From: CAVSJJ01 sp963771015
GTDB lineage: Bacteria > Actinomycetota > Actinomycetes > Actinomycetales > Dermatophilaceae
Assembly: GCA_963771015.1 (NCBI GenBank)
Contig: CAVYRN010000009.1
Coordinates: forward strand, 628,394 to 692,393
Direction: 5' to 3'
DNA length: 64,000 nt
The notes under the pieces: model-generated
Databases searched by the model: none
Seen by the model: the letters and a program-made list of their open reading frames with translations, nothing else
What the model was told of the DNA's origin: nothing
In this document: positions 1 through 8,271 of the stretch, one piece after another
Layout of the letters: every line of letters begins with the position of its first letter
How positions within the stretch are numbered: the first letter of the stretch is position 1
Position numbers and translations under genes: made by a program

Positions 1-1
1 G

Positions 2-196
2 CGCACCGTCGGCCGAGCGTCCGTGATCTCCTGTCTCGTCCTCGTCGCCGTCGGTGTCGCCGCCGGGCTGGGGGCGCCGCCGGCGTCGGCGGTCATGGAG
101 CCCGTCACGGGTGGCTGGCTTGCGGCGCTCGGGGCACTCGTCATCTCGCGGCACCACCGCAACATCCGCTCCTGGGTGGCCGTGCACGTCGGCTAG
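2..196 (+). CDS. C-terminal fragment of a hypothetical protein, cut by the window edge
   Basis: An open frame enters from the left edge and stops at TAG 194-196, giving 64 residues. It has a hydrophobic, Ala/Val/Leu-rich stretch followed by an Ala-x-Ala-like segment, a second short hydrophobic piece, and a basic tail with the run RHHRNIRSW. It could be the end of a membrane protein or just an open frame in GC-rich DNA. It lies just upstream of comEA on the same strand. I do not recognise the family. Confidence 0.3.
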   Translation, partial: RTVGRASVISCLVLVAVGVAAGLGAPPASAVMEPVTGGWLAALGALVISRHHRNIRSWVAVHVG

Positions 197-207
197 ACCG
201 GGGATGG

Positions 208-244
208 CTGTCCACACCCGCGGTCGGGCCGACCCGTCGTCCAC
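208..244 (+). promoter_or_regulatory. Two DnaA-box-like sites upstream of comEA
   Basis: CTGTCCACA (208-216) and TCGTCCACA (236-244) each differ by one base from the actinobacterial DnaA box TTGTCCACA and start 28 bp apart. A similar pair lies at 43546-43584. Function is inferred only from the resemblance. Confidence 0.25.
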
Positions 245-296
245 AGAAGGACGGGCGCCGCTGGCGACGCCGGGGTCGGCTTCCTAGCGTCACGGT

Positions 297-1310
297 ATGC
301 CGCGCCGTCCGCCCGACCCGGTGCCCTCGGCCCGGGCCCTCGCCATCCTGGCTCGGGGCCCGAGCCGTGCGGCGTCGCCCGACGATGGCGACCCGCGGCG
401 CGCCGATGTGCCGCCGGACCGACCTGGCGGGGGCCGAGGGCAGGTCGGCGACGTCCGAGACCCCGACGGGCAGCACGATGGACGCGTCCAACCCACCGAG
501 CCGGAGTGGGTGCGGGCACCGACACAGGCGTATGTGCCCACGCGGTCCGAGGTCGCCGGCACCGAGCCACCACCGGGACGGGTGGCCTGGTCGGACATCG
601 TCAGGCTGCCCTCGGCACTGTGGGACGCCCGGTGGATGCCGAACCGACGGGCCGTCATCGGGGCCCTCCTCCTCGTCGTCCTCGCGATCGGCGTTTTCGG
701 GCTGCGTGTCGCCTGGGCGCGGGCCGACGGCGCTCCCCGGGCGGTCCAGGTCGGTGCCCCCGGGGCGACGGTCGTTCCGGCCACGCGGGCCCCGGGTGGG
801 ACCGCGACCTCTAGGCCGACCGGGACCGCCACGCCGGGCGATGCGCCGGGGCCGACGACCGGCCCGAGCGGCCCAGCCCTGGTGGTCCATGTCGTCGGCC
901 GCGTCCGGCATCCCGGGATCGTCACGCTCCCGCCAGGGGCCCGCGTCGTCGATGCCGTCGAGGCCGCGGGTGGGGCCGCCCGGGGCGCCGACCTGTCGGC
1001 CATCAACCTGGCCAGGCTCGTCGTGGACGGCGAGCAGATCCGGGTGCCCCGGCCCGGTGAGATCGTCGCGACGGCGCCGACGGGGGCTGGCGCGATGGGC
1101 TCGGCGCCTTCCGGGTCCGCCCTCGTCTCGCTCAACACCGCCGATGCCGCTTCCCTCGACGGGCTGCCGGGGATCGGGCCCGTCCTCGCCCAGCGGATCC
1201 TCGACTGGCGGGCCGAGAACGGCCGGTTCACCACCGTGGACGAGCTCGGCGAGGTGAGCGGTATCGGCGAGAAGCTGCTCGCTCAGCTCCGTCCGAAGGT
1301 GACCGTGTGA
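297..1310 (+). CDS. comEA: ComEA, DNA-binding competence protein
   Basis: 337 residues. ComEA is the membrane-anchored receptor that binds double-stranded DNA outside the cell and hands it to ComEC. Residues about 1-110 are a Pro/Arg-rich cytoplasmic tail. One transmembrane segment (around GALLLVVLAIGVFGL) is followed by a Thr/Pro/Gly-rich linker, then an SLBB domain (from LVVHVVGRVRHPGIV), and finally a pair of helix-hairpin-helix motifs (LPGIGPVLAQRIL and VSGIGEKLLAQL) that bind DNA. The last codons overlap the GTG start of comEC by 4 bases, so the two are translationally coupled. The ATG at 297 lies inside one of the window's GTATGCC motifs; a later ATG at 636, just before the membrane segment, would give a more typical length. 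Confidence 0.93.
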   Translation: MPRRPPDPVPSARALAILARGPSRAASPDDGDPRRADVPPDRPGGGRGQVGDVRDPDGQHDGRVQPTEPEWVRAPTQAYVPTRSEVAGTEPPPGRVAWSDIVRLPSALWDARWMPNRRAVIGALLLVVLAIGVFGLRVAWARADGAPRAVQVGAPGATVVPATRAPGGTATSRPTGTATPGDAPGPTTGPSGPALVVHVVGRVRHPGIVTLPPGARVVDAVEAAGGAARGADLSAINLARLVVDGEQIRVPRPGEIVATAPTGAGAMGSAPSGSALVSLNTADAASLDGLPGIGPVLAQRILDWRAENGRFTTVDELGEVSGIGEKLLAQLRPKVTV

Positions 1311-3655
1311 CGACGAGCGCCGCCGACGTCCGGTTGCTCGGGCCGGCCCTGCTCGGCTGGATGGTGGTCGCCGCAACGCTCGGGTCCGGGGCGACGGTCC
1401 ATGGATGGCTCGCCGCCGCCGCGCTCGGCGGGGCGGTGCTCCTCGTGGCGCGCCAGCGGCGCCACGGGACGGGGCGGGCTGCCTACGCCGGCCTGGGCCT
1501 CGCCGTCGTCGCGGTCTGCCAGGTCGCCGTCGCGGGCCATGTCCTCGTCCGCGAGAGCGGTGACCTCGACGAGCTGGCGTCCGCTCGGGCGTCGGTGCAG
1601 CTCGTCGTGGTCGTGACGAGCGACCCGGTGGCGCGCTCGGTGTCCGACCGGGACAGCCGACGCGTCACCGCGCGCGCCCGGGCCGTCGAGGTGACCGGGC
1701 GGGGCCGCACCGGGGCCGCCCACGCTCCGGTCCTCCTCGTCGGCGACGAGCGGCTCCTGTCGCTGCGGTGGCACGAGCGGGTCGCCCTGTCCGCCCGCCT
1801 CGGTCCGGCCGACCCGGGTCGTGCCGAGATCGCCATCGCGTCGGTCACCGGTCCGCCGCAGGTGCGGGCGCCCCCGGGGGTGGTCGCCCGCGGTGCCGAA
1901 CGGCTCCGGACGGGCCTGCGCCATGCCGTCGACGCCGCCCCGGCCGACGCCCGTGGGCTGCTGCCCGGGCTGGTCATCGGCGACACGAGCCGAACGCCGC
2001 CCGACCTCACCGACGCCATGCTGGCGACGGGCATGACCCACCTGTCGGCCGTGAGCGGTGCCAACGTCGCGGTGGTGCTCGGCATGGTCCTCGGGGCCTG
2101 TTCCCTGCTCGGGCTGCCGCGCTTCGTGAGGCCACTGCTCGCCCTGGTCGCGCTGGCCGGGTTCGTCGTCCTCGCCCGACCCGACCCGAGCGTCGTCCGC
2201 GCCGCCGTCATGGGAGCGATCGGGCTGCTCGGGATGAGCCGCTCCCGACGGGCCCTCGGCCTGCCGGTCCTCGGTGCGGCGGTCGTGCTGCTCCTGGTCT
2301 ACGACCCGTGGTTGGCGCGGTCCTACGGGTTCGCCCTGTCCACGCTCGCGACCCTGGGGTTGCTCGTGTTCACCCGCCCCTGGGGGGACATGATCGGCCG
2401 CCGGCTTCCCGGGCGGCTGCGCGGACTCGGCCCGGCCGTCGCGGTGCCCCTCGCCGCCCAGGTCATGTGCGCCCCGGTCATCGTTCTGCTCCAGGGCTCG
2501 GTGAGCCTGATCGGCGTCCTCGCGAACGTTCTCGCCGCGCCGCTGGTGCCGCCCGCCACGGTCGCGGGCGTCGTCGCCGCCGTTCTCTCGCTCGTCTCCG
2601 ACCGGCTCGCGGTGCTTGTCGGCACGGCCGGGGCGGTGCCGACCCTCGGCATCGCGCGCGTCGCACGTGGCTTCGCCGACGTGCCCGGTGGAACGATGCC
2701 GTGGCCCGACGGGCCGCTGGGTGCCGCGCTTCTGGCGACGCTGACGGTCGCCGGGGTGCTCCTCCTGCCGTGGCTCTCGCGTCGGGTGCTCCGGCATCCG
2801 GTCGCGGCACTCGGGGTGCTCGCCCTGGTCGTCGGCGGCACGGTGCCGACGACCACGGTGACCTGGCCACCGCCGGGCTGGCGGATGGTCGTGTGTGACG
2901 TCGGCCAGGGCGACGCCAGCGTCCTGCGCAGCGGTCCACACCGGGCCGTCCTTGTCGACGTCGGGCCGGATCCCCGGCTCGTCGACCACTGCCTGGACCG
3001 GCTGGGCATCGACGTCCTCGACGCCGTCGTCCTCACCCACTTCCACGCCGACCACGTCGAGGGACTCCCTGGTGCCCTGGGCGGGCGCCGCGTCGGCGAG
3101 GTGCTCACCTCTCCGGTGGCCGAGCCCGGCTTCGAGGCAGACCAGGTGCGCCGCTGGGTGACGGCGCGCGGCATACCGCTGCGGCCGCTCGCGCTGGGAG
3201 AACGGATCTCCGCAGGGGAGGTGAACGCCACGGTCCTGTCACCCGCCCGGCGCATCGACGCCGGGTCGGTGCCCAACAACGCGAGCGTCGTCCTTCTCGC
3301 GCGCATGGGCGAGGTCGACGCCCTGCTCCTCGGGGACATCGAGCGCGAGGCCGCGCACGACCTCCTGCTCCGGCTTCGCCGCGACCCGGCGCTCGTCGAG
3401 GCGGTCCGCCATCTCGACGTCGTCAAGGTCGCCCACCACGGGTCGGCGAACCTCGACCCCGACCTCGTCGCCGAGGCAGGGGCTCCCGTCGGGATCATCA
3501 GCGTCGGCGCGGACAACGACTACGGGCACCCGGCCCCCTCGACGCTCGCGCTGTTGCGTGCCGACGGGTACGCCGTCTACCGCACCGACCGGCAGGGCGA
3601 CGTGTCCGTCCTCGACCGGGGCGGTCGGGTCCTCGTCAGTCCTGCCCGCAGGTGA
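1307..3655 (+). CDS. comEC: ComEC/Rec2 DNA-uptake channel
   Basis: 782 residues, GTG start overlapping the comEA stop (GTGTGA). ComEC is the polytopic membrane channel that passes single-stranded DNA into the cytoplasm. The N-terminal 180 residues contain hydrophobic helices and a DUF4131-like region. Residues about 200-480 are the multi-spanning competence domain (LSAVSGANVAVVLG is typical). The C-terminal third is a metallo-beta-lactamase-like domain with the metal motif HFHADH at residues 578-583 and a later VAHHGSAN, so the presumed nuclease domain is intact. In many actinobacteria comEC is followed by holA and rpsT. Here a convergent LysR gene overlaps its 3' end by 20 bases. Confidence 0.95.
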   Translation: MTTSAADVRLLGPALLGWMVVAATLGSGATVHGWLAAAALGGAVLLVARQRRHGTGRAAYAGLGLAVVAVCQVAVAGHVLVRESGDLDELASARASVQLVVVVTSDPVARSVSDRDSRRVTARARAVEVTGRGRTGAAHAPVLLVGDERLLSLRWHERVALSARLGPADPGRAEIAIASVTGPPQVRAPPGVVARGAERLRTGLRHAVDAAPADARGLLPGLVIGDTSRTPPDLTDAMLATGMTHLSAVSGANVAVVLGMVLGACSLLGLPRFVRPLLALVALAGFVVLARPDPSVVRAAVMGAIGLLGMSRSRRALGLPVLGAAVVLLLVYDPWLARSYGFALSTLATLGLLVFTRPWGDMIGRRLPGRLRGLGPAVAVPLAAQVMCAPVIVLLQGSVSLIGVLANVLAAPLVPPATVAGVVAAVLSLVSDRLAVLVGTAGAVPTLGIARVARGFADVPGGTMPWPDGPLGAALLATLTVAGVLLLPWLSRRVLRHPVAALGVLALVVGGTVPTTTVTWPPPGWRMVVCDVGQGDASVLRSGPHRAVLVDVGPDPRLVDHCLDRLGIDVLDAVVLTHFHADHVEGLPGALGGRRVGEVLTSPVAEPGFEADQVRRWVTARGIPLRPLALGERISAGEVNATVLSPARRIDAGSVPNNASVVLLARMGEVDALLLGDIEREAAHDLLLRLRRDPALVEAVRHLDVVKVAHHGSANLDPDLVAEAGAPVGIISVGADNDYGHPAPSTLALLRADGYAVYRTDRQGDVSVLDRGGRVLVSPARR

Positions 3656-4571
3656 CGCCGCCCGGTTGGGCCTGGGCGCTCTCGGCCAGGGCGTCGAGCA
3701 GCGCCGCGACGGCCGGGACCCGTTGCAGGTCAGGGGTCGTCACCGCCTGGATGCACCGGCGCGAGGCGGGCTCGATCGCCATGGCGACGACGTCGGGGTG
3801 CTGGACGGTCCGCAGGATGAGGTCGGGGATGAGGGCCACCCCGAGCCCCTCGGCGACCAGGCCCATGACGGCGACGTAGTCCTCGGTCTCGAAGGCGACG
3901 TGGGGCGAGAACCCGGCCGTGTCACAGAGCTGGAGGAGGTGGCCGCGGCAGCGGGGACAGCCCGCGATCCACGTCTCGGCGTCGAGCGTCGACAGGTCGG
4001 CGTGGTCGAGCGCGGCGACCGGGTGGTCGCGAGGCACGGCGAGGCGGACCTCGTCGGCGAGCAGGGTCGTCGTCACGAACGGGTCGAGGTCCTCCTCGCC
4101 GCGACCGACGTCGGTGCCCTCATAGGTGAAGGCCACGGCCAGGTCGCACTCGCCCGCTCGTAGTGCGGCGAGCGACTCCGGGGGCTCGGCCTCGGTGAAG
4201 GTGATCGTCAGCTCGGGGTAGCGGCCCTTGAGCAACGACAGGGCTCGGGGGACGAGCGTCGCCGAGGCCGACGGGAACGCCATGAGCCGAACCCTTCCGG
4301 CCCGCATCCCGGCGATGGCCGCGACCTCCTCCTCGGCGGCGTTGAGGGCGGCCAGAACCGGCCCGGCGTGCCGGGCGAGGACCTCGCCCGCCTCGGTGAG
4401 CCTGACGCTGCGCCCGATCCGCTCGACGAGGACGGTGCCGGTGCGTTGTTCGAGGCGGCGCACCATCTGCGAGATGGCCGGCTGGCTGTAGCCGAGGGAG
4501 AGCGCGGCCGCGGTGAAGCTGCCCTCATCGGCGATGGCCCGCATGACGCGGAGACCGGCGGCATCGATCAT
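3636..4571 (-). CDS. LysR-family transcriptional regulator
   Basis: 311 residues. The N-terminal winged helix-turn-helix (residues about 5-64, with FTAAALSLGYSQPAISQMVRRLE) is a textbook LysR DNA-binding domain. It is followed by a linker helix and a periplasmic-binding-protein-like effector domain (about 90-300). A CPRCRGHLLQLC cysteine cluster in the effector domain is notable and might respond to metals or redox, but that is speculation. The gene is divergent from the sirtuin, with a palindromic T-N11-A site between them, so it probably controls itself and perhaps the sirtuin/acetyltransferase pair. Its 3' end overlaps comEC. Confidence 0.92.
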   Translation of the reverse strand: MIDAAGLRVMRAIADEGSFTAAALSLGYSQPAISQMVRRLEQRTGTVLVERIGRSVRLTEAGEVLARHAGPVLAALNAAEEEVAAIAGMRAGRVRLMAFPSASATLVPRALSLLKGRYPELTITFTEAEPPESLAALRAGECDLAVAFTYEGTDVGRGEEDLDPFVTTTLLADEVRLAVPRDHPVAALDHADLSTLDAETWIAGCPRCRGHLLQLCDTAGFSPHVAFETEDYVAVMGLVAEGLGVALIPDLILRTVQHPDVVAMAIEPASRRCIQAVTTPDLQRVPAVAALLDALAESAQAQPGGVTCGQD

Positions 4572-4582
4572 GAAGGGATTCT

Positions 4583-4597
4583 ATAACCGCGTGTTAT
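4583..4597. promoter_or_regulatory. Probable LysR operator (T-N11-A)
   Basis: ATAAC-CGCGT-GTTAT is a perfect 5+5 inverted repeat containing TAAC-N5-GTTA, the T-N11-A pattern bound by LysR-type regulators. It sits 12 bp from the LysR start codon in an unusually AT-rich patch of the divergent promoter region. Confidence 0.6.
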
Positions 4598-4653
4598 CGC
4601 TGGGGGGGCTGATCCCTCTTCGGCGAATCGACGATGTGGCCGATACTGGGCGG

Positions 4654-5592
4654 GTGACCCTGTCGACGAGCATGCCCCGCGAGCAGCCGCTGCCCCCGGT
4701 GTCGACGGCGCCCCGGGCCGACCTGGCCGCGATGGCGGCCGCCGTCCTGCGACATGCCCCGGCGCTCGTCCTGACCGGGGCGGGGATCTCGACCGAGTCC
4801 GGCATCCCCGACTACCGGGGCCCGGACGGCCGTCGGCGGGTCATGCCGATGACACATGGGGAGTTCGTCGCCACGAGCGAGGCACGGCAGCGGTACTGGG
4901 CGCGCAGCCACGTCGGCTGGCAACGGTTCGCCGCGGCCCGGCCCAACGCCGGGCACCGGTCCGTGGCAGCCCTCCAGGAGCGGGGCCTCCTCGGTCCGGT
5001 CATCACCCAGAACGTCGACGGCCTCCACCAGGGAGCCGGGAGCCGCGACGTCACCGAGCTGCACGGCTCGCTCGCCGACGTCGTGTGTCTGACCTGTGGA
5101 GACCGCACCGACCGCGAGACCCTGCAACGGCGGATGGCCGAGGCCAACCCCGGGTTCGTCGATCTCGTCGCCGGAGCCGCGCCCGACGGGTCCCGGGTCA
5201 GCAGCCAGATCCGGCCGGACGGGGACGTCGTCCTCCCCGACGATGCGGTCGCCCGGTTCGTCCTGCCCCGCTGCGGGGTCTGCGGGGGCGACGCCCTCAA
5301 GCCCGATGTCGTCTTCTTCGGCGGTTCGGTGCCCAAGGAGCGCGTCGAGCGGTGCTACGCCCTCGTCGACTCCGCCCCGGCCCTGCTCGTCCTCGGTTCC
5401 TCGCTCGCCGTCATGAGCGGCTACCGGTTCGTCCGGCGGGCGCGCGCCCGCGGCATACCGGTGCTCGTCATCACCCATGGGCCGACCCGAGGCGATGCCG
5501 AGACGACGCACCATCTCGACGCGCCGCTCGGCGCCACCCTCACCGCACTGCTCGAGGCCACCGAGAAGACCCGTGCCCACGCTCATCCGTGA
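4654..5592 (+). CDS. Sir2-family NAD-dependent protein deacylase
   Basis: 312 residues from the GTG at 4654 (an ATG at 4672 is also possible; an upstream open extension would run into the LysR gene). Sirtuin motifs are all present: GAGISTESGIPDYRG for NAD binding, QNVDGLH, the catalytic His in ELHGS, a four-Cys zinc site (CLTC ... CGVC), and VLGSSLAV. The enzyme removes acyl groups from lysines using NAD. The first zinc knuckle pair and the second are separated by an insertion of about 50 residues. The 3' end overlaps the acetyltransferase gene by 20 bases, so deacylase and acetyltransferase are co-transcribed. Confidence 0.9.
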   Translation: MTLSTSMPREQPLPPVSTAPRADLAAMAAAVLRHAPALVLTGAGISTESGIPDYRGPDGRRRVMPMTHGEFVATSEARQRYWARSHVGWQRFAAARPNAGHRSVAALQERGLLGPVITQNVDGLHQGAGSRDVTELHGSLADVVCLTCGDRTDRETLQRRMAEANPGFVDLVAGAAPDGSRVSSQIRPDGDVVLPDDAVARFVLPRCGVCGGDALKPDVVFFGGSVPKERVERCYALVDSAPALLVLGSSLAVMSGYRFVRRARARGIPVLVITHGPTRGDAETTHHLDAPLGATLTALLEATEKTRAHAHP

Positions 5593-6067
5593 GGCCACGG
5601 CCGCGGATCTCCCCGGCGCGGCGGCGATCTACGACCAGTGCGTCCGCGACACCCTCGCGACCTTCGACACCGAGGAACGGGGCGTGGCCCAGCTCGGCAC
5701 GGCGCTCGCCGCGCTCGGCCCGTTCGACCGCTTCCTCGTCGCCGTGGCCCAGGGGGAGGTCGTCGGCTACGCCCTGTCCGGGTCCTTCCGCCCGAGGCCC
5801 GCGTATGCCGGCACTCGCGAGACGAGCGTCTATGTCGCGGCCGACGCCCGAGGCCAGGGCCTGGGCCGGAACCTGTATGCCGAGCTCCTCGGGCGGCTGG
5901 ACGCGGCGGGAGCGCACACGCTCATGGCCGTCATCGCGCTGCCGAACGACCCGAGCGAGGCGCTGCACCGCGCCTTCGGGTTCGAGCGCGTCGGAATCCT
6001 CCGCGAGGTGGGCAACAAGTTCGACCGGTGGGTGGACACGGCCTGGTACCAACGGTTTCCCGGGTAG
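5573..6067 (+). CDS. GNAT acetyltransferase, phosphinothricin-acetyltransferase-like
   Basis: 164 residues from the GTG at 5573 (start VPTLIREAT). It shows the acetyl-CoA loop VAADARGQGLGRNLY and the FGFERVG / REVGNKFDRWVD end typical of the phosphinothricin/methionine-sulfone N-acetyltransferase branch of GNAT. These enzymes acetylate a free amino group on small molecules. The substrate here is not deducible. It overlaps the sirtuin gene and is the last gene of that pair; three 32-base repeats follow. Confidence 0.85.
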   Translation: MPTLIREATAADLPGAAAIYDQCVRDTLATFDTEERGVAQLGTALAALGPFDRFLVAVAQGEVVGYALSGSFRPRPAYAGTRETSVYVAADARGQGLGRNLYAELLGRLDAAGAHTLMAVIALPNDPSEALHRAFGFERVGILREVGNKFDRWVDTAWYQRFPG

Positions 6068-6072
6068 CGGGC

Positions 6073-6155
6073 GTGAGGTCCGGCACATCCGCCCGGCGGA
6101 AGGGGTGAGGTCCGGCACATCCGGGCCGATCGCAGGGTGAGACCGGGCACAACGG
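6073..6155 (+). repeat. Three direct repeats of 32-base period
   Basis: GTGAGGTCCGGCACATCCG occurs at 6073-6091 and 6105-6123, and a diverged copy (GTGAGACCGGGCACAAC) starts at 6137. The period is exactly 32 bases, about three helical turns. The array lies between the acetyltransferase stop and the DUF4259 gene and could be an operator array or a decayed repeat element. Confidence 0.75.
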
Positions 6156-6237
6156 GCCTCGGCCCCCGGCCGACCTGCCTAGCATCGGCCACAGGGCCGC
6201 CATCGGCGCCCCGTCCGATCGCCGTGAGGAGGACGTC

Positions 6238-6660
6238 GTGGGGACGTTCGGGTTCGGGCCGTTCGACAACGACGACGCGCTGGACTTCCTCGACGAGATC
6301 GAGGATGCCGCTCCGACGGACCGGCCGGTGCTGCTGCGCGCCGCGCTCGAGCAGGTCCTCGGCATCCGTGGCTACCTCGACGCCGCGAAGATGTCCGAGG
6401 CGATCGCCGCGGCCGCCATCGTCTCCGTGGCGCTGCGGCCGCACGAACCCTGCGCGGAGCCTGACCTTTCCCGGTGGCTGCAGACGGAGCCGCTTCTCAT
6501 CGATGCGTCGCTGGCCGACACGGCTCGCCAGGTCCTGGATCGGGCGATGGCACCGGACGACAACGAGCTGTGGACGTTGTGGGTCGACGCAGGCGTCCTG
6601 CCTGACGTGCTGGCGGGGCTGGCGCCCACGTTGCGGCGGTTGCGTGCCATCCCCGTCTAG
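6238..6660 (+). CDS. DUF4259 family protein
   Basis: 140 residues from GTG, preceded by a strong GAGGAGG ribosome site. The opening GTFGFGPFDNDDALDFLDEI is the hallmark of DUF4259, a family of small cytosolic proteins of unknown function, often found singly. The rest is helical and acidic, ending before the convergent lexA gene. No catalytic motif is evident. Confidence 0.85.
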   Translation: MGTFGFGPFDNDDALDFLDEIEDAAPTDRPVLLRAALEQVLGIRGYLDAAKMSEAIAAAAIVSVALRPHEPCAEPDLSRWLQTEPLLIDASLADTARQVLDRAMAPDDNELWTLWVDAGVLPDVLAGLAPTLRRLRAIPV

Positions 6661-6707
6661 GGTGCCGGTCGGCGTCTGGGGTGCGCCGGCCGGCCCATCG
6701 GACCGGG

Positions 6708-7460
6708 TCAGACCCGGCGCAGGACCGCGGTCACCTTGCCGAGGATCGTTGCGTGGTCGCCGTCGATCGGGTCGAACGCGGGGTTGTGCGGCAGCAGCCA
6801 GACGTGGCCGTCCGTGCGCTTGAACGTCTTGACCGTCGCCTCGCTGTCGAGCATGGCCGCAACGATGTCGCCGTTGTCGGCGCTCGGCTGCTGACGCACG
6901 ACGACCCAGTCGCCGTCGCAGATCGCCGCGTCGACCATGGAGTCGCCGACGACCTTGAGGAGGAAGAGCGAGCCCTCACCGACGATCTGGCGGGGGAGGG
7001 GGAAGACGTCCTCGACGAGCTCGTCGGCGGTGATGGGGACGCCGGCGGCGATGCGGCCCAGGACCGGCACGTACGAGGCCTCGGGGCGTGTGTCGCCGAT
7101 CCCCGTCTCGTCGGCGGCGGACTCGACGGACGCCGAGACGGCGGTGCGGTAGCCGCGCCCGTTGCGCGGGGTGTCGGGGGAGACGACCTCCATGGCGCGC
7201 GGCCGGTTGGGGTCCCGCCGCAGGTAGCCCTTGCGCTCGAGCGTCGACAGCTGGTGGGCGACAGAGCTGGGGGAGGTCAGCCCGACGGCCTCCCCGATCT
7301 CGCGCAGGCTCGGCGGGTAGCCGCGCCGGTCGACGGAGTTGCGGATCACCTCCAGGACGCGCCGCTGGCGCACCGTGAGGCCGTCGCCGTGGTCGCGCTC
7401 GGGCAGCTCGTGGACCTCGGCGTCGGGGCGGTGCTCGGCGTCCGTGGGGTGATCGGCCAT
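6708..7460 (-). CDS. lexA: LexA, SOS repressor and self-cleaving protease
   Basis: 250 residues. The winged helix-turn-helix lies at about residues 28-90 (LREIGEAVGLTSPSSVAHQLSTLERKG is split over the recognition helix). The C-terminal half is the S24 peptidase with the Ala-Gly cleavage site in LGRIAAGVP, the nucleophile Ser in GDSM (about residue 174) and the general base Lys in ATVKTFK (about 211). LexA represses DNA-damage genes until RecA filaments trigger self-cleavage. The start codon is followed by an acidic, His-containing tail of about 25 residues. The divergent region to the LysM gene holds several SOS boxes. Confidence 0.97.
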   Translation of the reverse strand: MADHPTDAEHRPDAEVHELPERDHGDGLTVRQRRVLEVIRNSVDRRGYPPSLREIGEAVGLTSPSSVAHQLSTLERKGYLRRDPNRPRAMEVVSPDTPRNGRGYRTAVSASVESAADETGIGDTRPEASYVPVLGRIAAGVPITADELVEDVFPLPRQIVGEGSLFLLKVVGDSMVDAAICDGDWVVVRQQPSADNGDIVAAMLDSEATVKTFKRTDGHVWLLPHNPAFDPIDGDHATILGKVTAVLRRV

Positions 7461-7591
7461 GGCGAACCTCGTTCTCGAAGGCGTAGTCGGCGGTCGGTCC
7501 CGGCCCGTTCGGCGGCCCGCGGCGGACCGGGTCCGGGAGGGCTGTCGGTGGTGCCTGGTTGGCTTGTCGACGTGGTGGCAGCCTACGGAGT

Positions 7592-7620
7592 TCGAACACA
7601 GGTTTCAAACATCTGTTCGA
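7592..7620. promoter_or_regulatory. Two overlapping imperfect SOS (LexA) boxes
   Basis: TCGAAC-ACAG-GTTTCA (7592-7607) and TCAAAC-ATCT-GTTCGA (7605-7620) each match the actinobacterial LexA site TCGAAC-N4-GTTCGA with one or two mismatches and share three bases. A TCGAAC half-site follows at 7638-7643. These are the boxes closer to lexA and probably mediate autoregulation. Confidence 0.75.
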
Positions 7621-7673
7621 CGCGTGTCTTGATCAGTTCGAACATCCGTGCTAGACATCGTACAGACGTTCTA

Positions 7674-7689
7674 TCGAACACAGGTTCGA
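7674..7689. promoter_or_regulatory. Perfect SOS (LexA) box
   Basis: TCGAAC-ACAG-GTTCGA is a perfect palindromic LexA site, 58 bp before the ATG of the LysM gene, where it should control SOS induction of that gene. Confidence 0.9.
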
Positions 7690-7747
7690 TGTTGGCGACG
7701 GACGCGACGACCGAGTGCGGTACTCGGGCCGCGGGATGGAGGAGACG

Positions 7748-8158
7748 ATGAGCGCAGTCGTGTGGGAGGGCGCCCGCAGTGGGTATGCCGCCGGCGCGCC
7801 GGGCCCGGTCCGCGTCGACGGGCCGGGGCGACCGCGCCTGGTGCTCGTGCCGACCGGGGACGCGGTCCGCGACCCGGAGGGCGGGCTCCGGCTCACCCGC
7901 CGTGGCCGGATGGTGCTGGCCGGCCTGTTCGTCGCTCTCGCGGTCGCCCTCGGTGGGTTCGTCCTGCAGAGTCCGTCGACACCGGCCCCGGCGACGCACA
8001 CGGTCACCGTTCGGCCCGGCCAGTCCCTGTCGCAGATCGCCGCGACCGAGCTGCCCGGGCTCAGCCCGGCTCAGGGCATGACGGCGATCCGCGTGGCGAA
8101 CGAGCTCAACACGACGACGATCACCCCGGGGCAGAGCCTGGTGATCCCGCAGACCTGA
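7748..8158 (+). CDS. LysM-domain SOS cell-division inhibitor (DivS/ChiZ/YneA-like)
   Basis: 136 residues from the ATG at 7748, chosen because GGAGGA precedes it; an upstream GTG at 7715 is less likely. It has a short cytoplasmic N-terminus, one transmembrane helix (MVLAGLFVALAVALGGFVL), and an external LysM domain (HTVTVRPGQSLSQIA ... NTTTITPGQSLVIP) that binds peptidoglycan. Its position divergent from lexA, downstream of a perfect SOS box and in the same neighbourhood as nrdR, matches Rv2719c (ChiZ) of Mycobacterium and DivS of Corynebacterium, which block division after DNA damage. The role is inferred from synteny and architecture. Confidence 0.85.
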   Translation: MSAVVWEGARSGYAAGAPGPVRVDGPGRPRLVLVPTGDAVRDPEGGLRLTRRGRMVLAGLFVALAVALGGFVLQSPSTPAPATHTVTVRPGQSLSQIAATELPGLSPAQGMTAIRVANELNTTTITPGQSLVIPQT

Positions 8159-8271
8159 GTCCCTCGACCCGACTCAGCGCAGGAGGGCGCCGGACCCCGC
8201 AGGGGCGGGTTCGGTGCCCTCCGTGCTGGGCCGGGGGCCGCGCGCGCCCGGCCCGATGCGGTGGAGCCCGG

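Noticed and set aside
6073..6155. CRISPR array
   Set aside because: Only three copies, with spacers of 13 bases and no cas genes; too short and unequal to be CRISPR.
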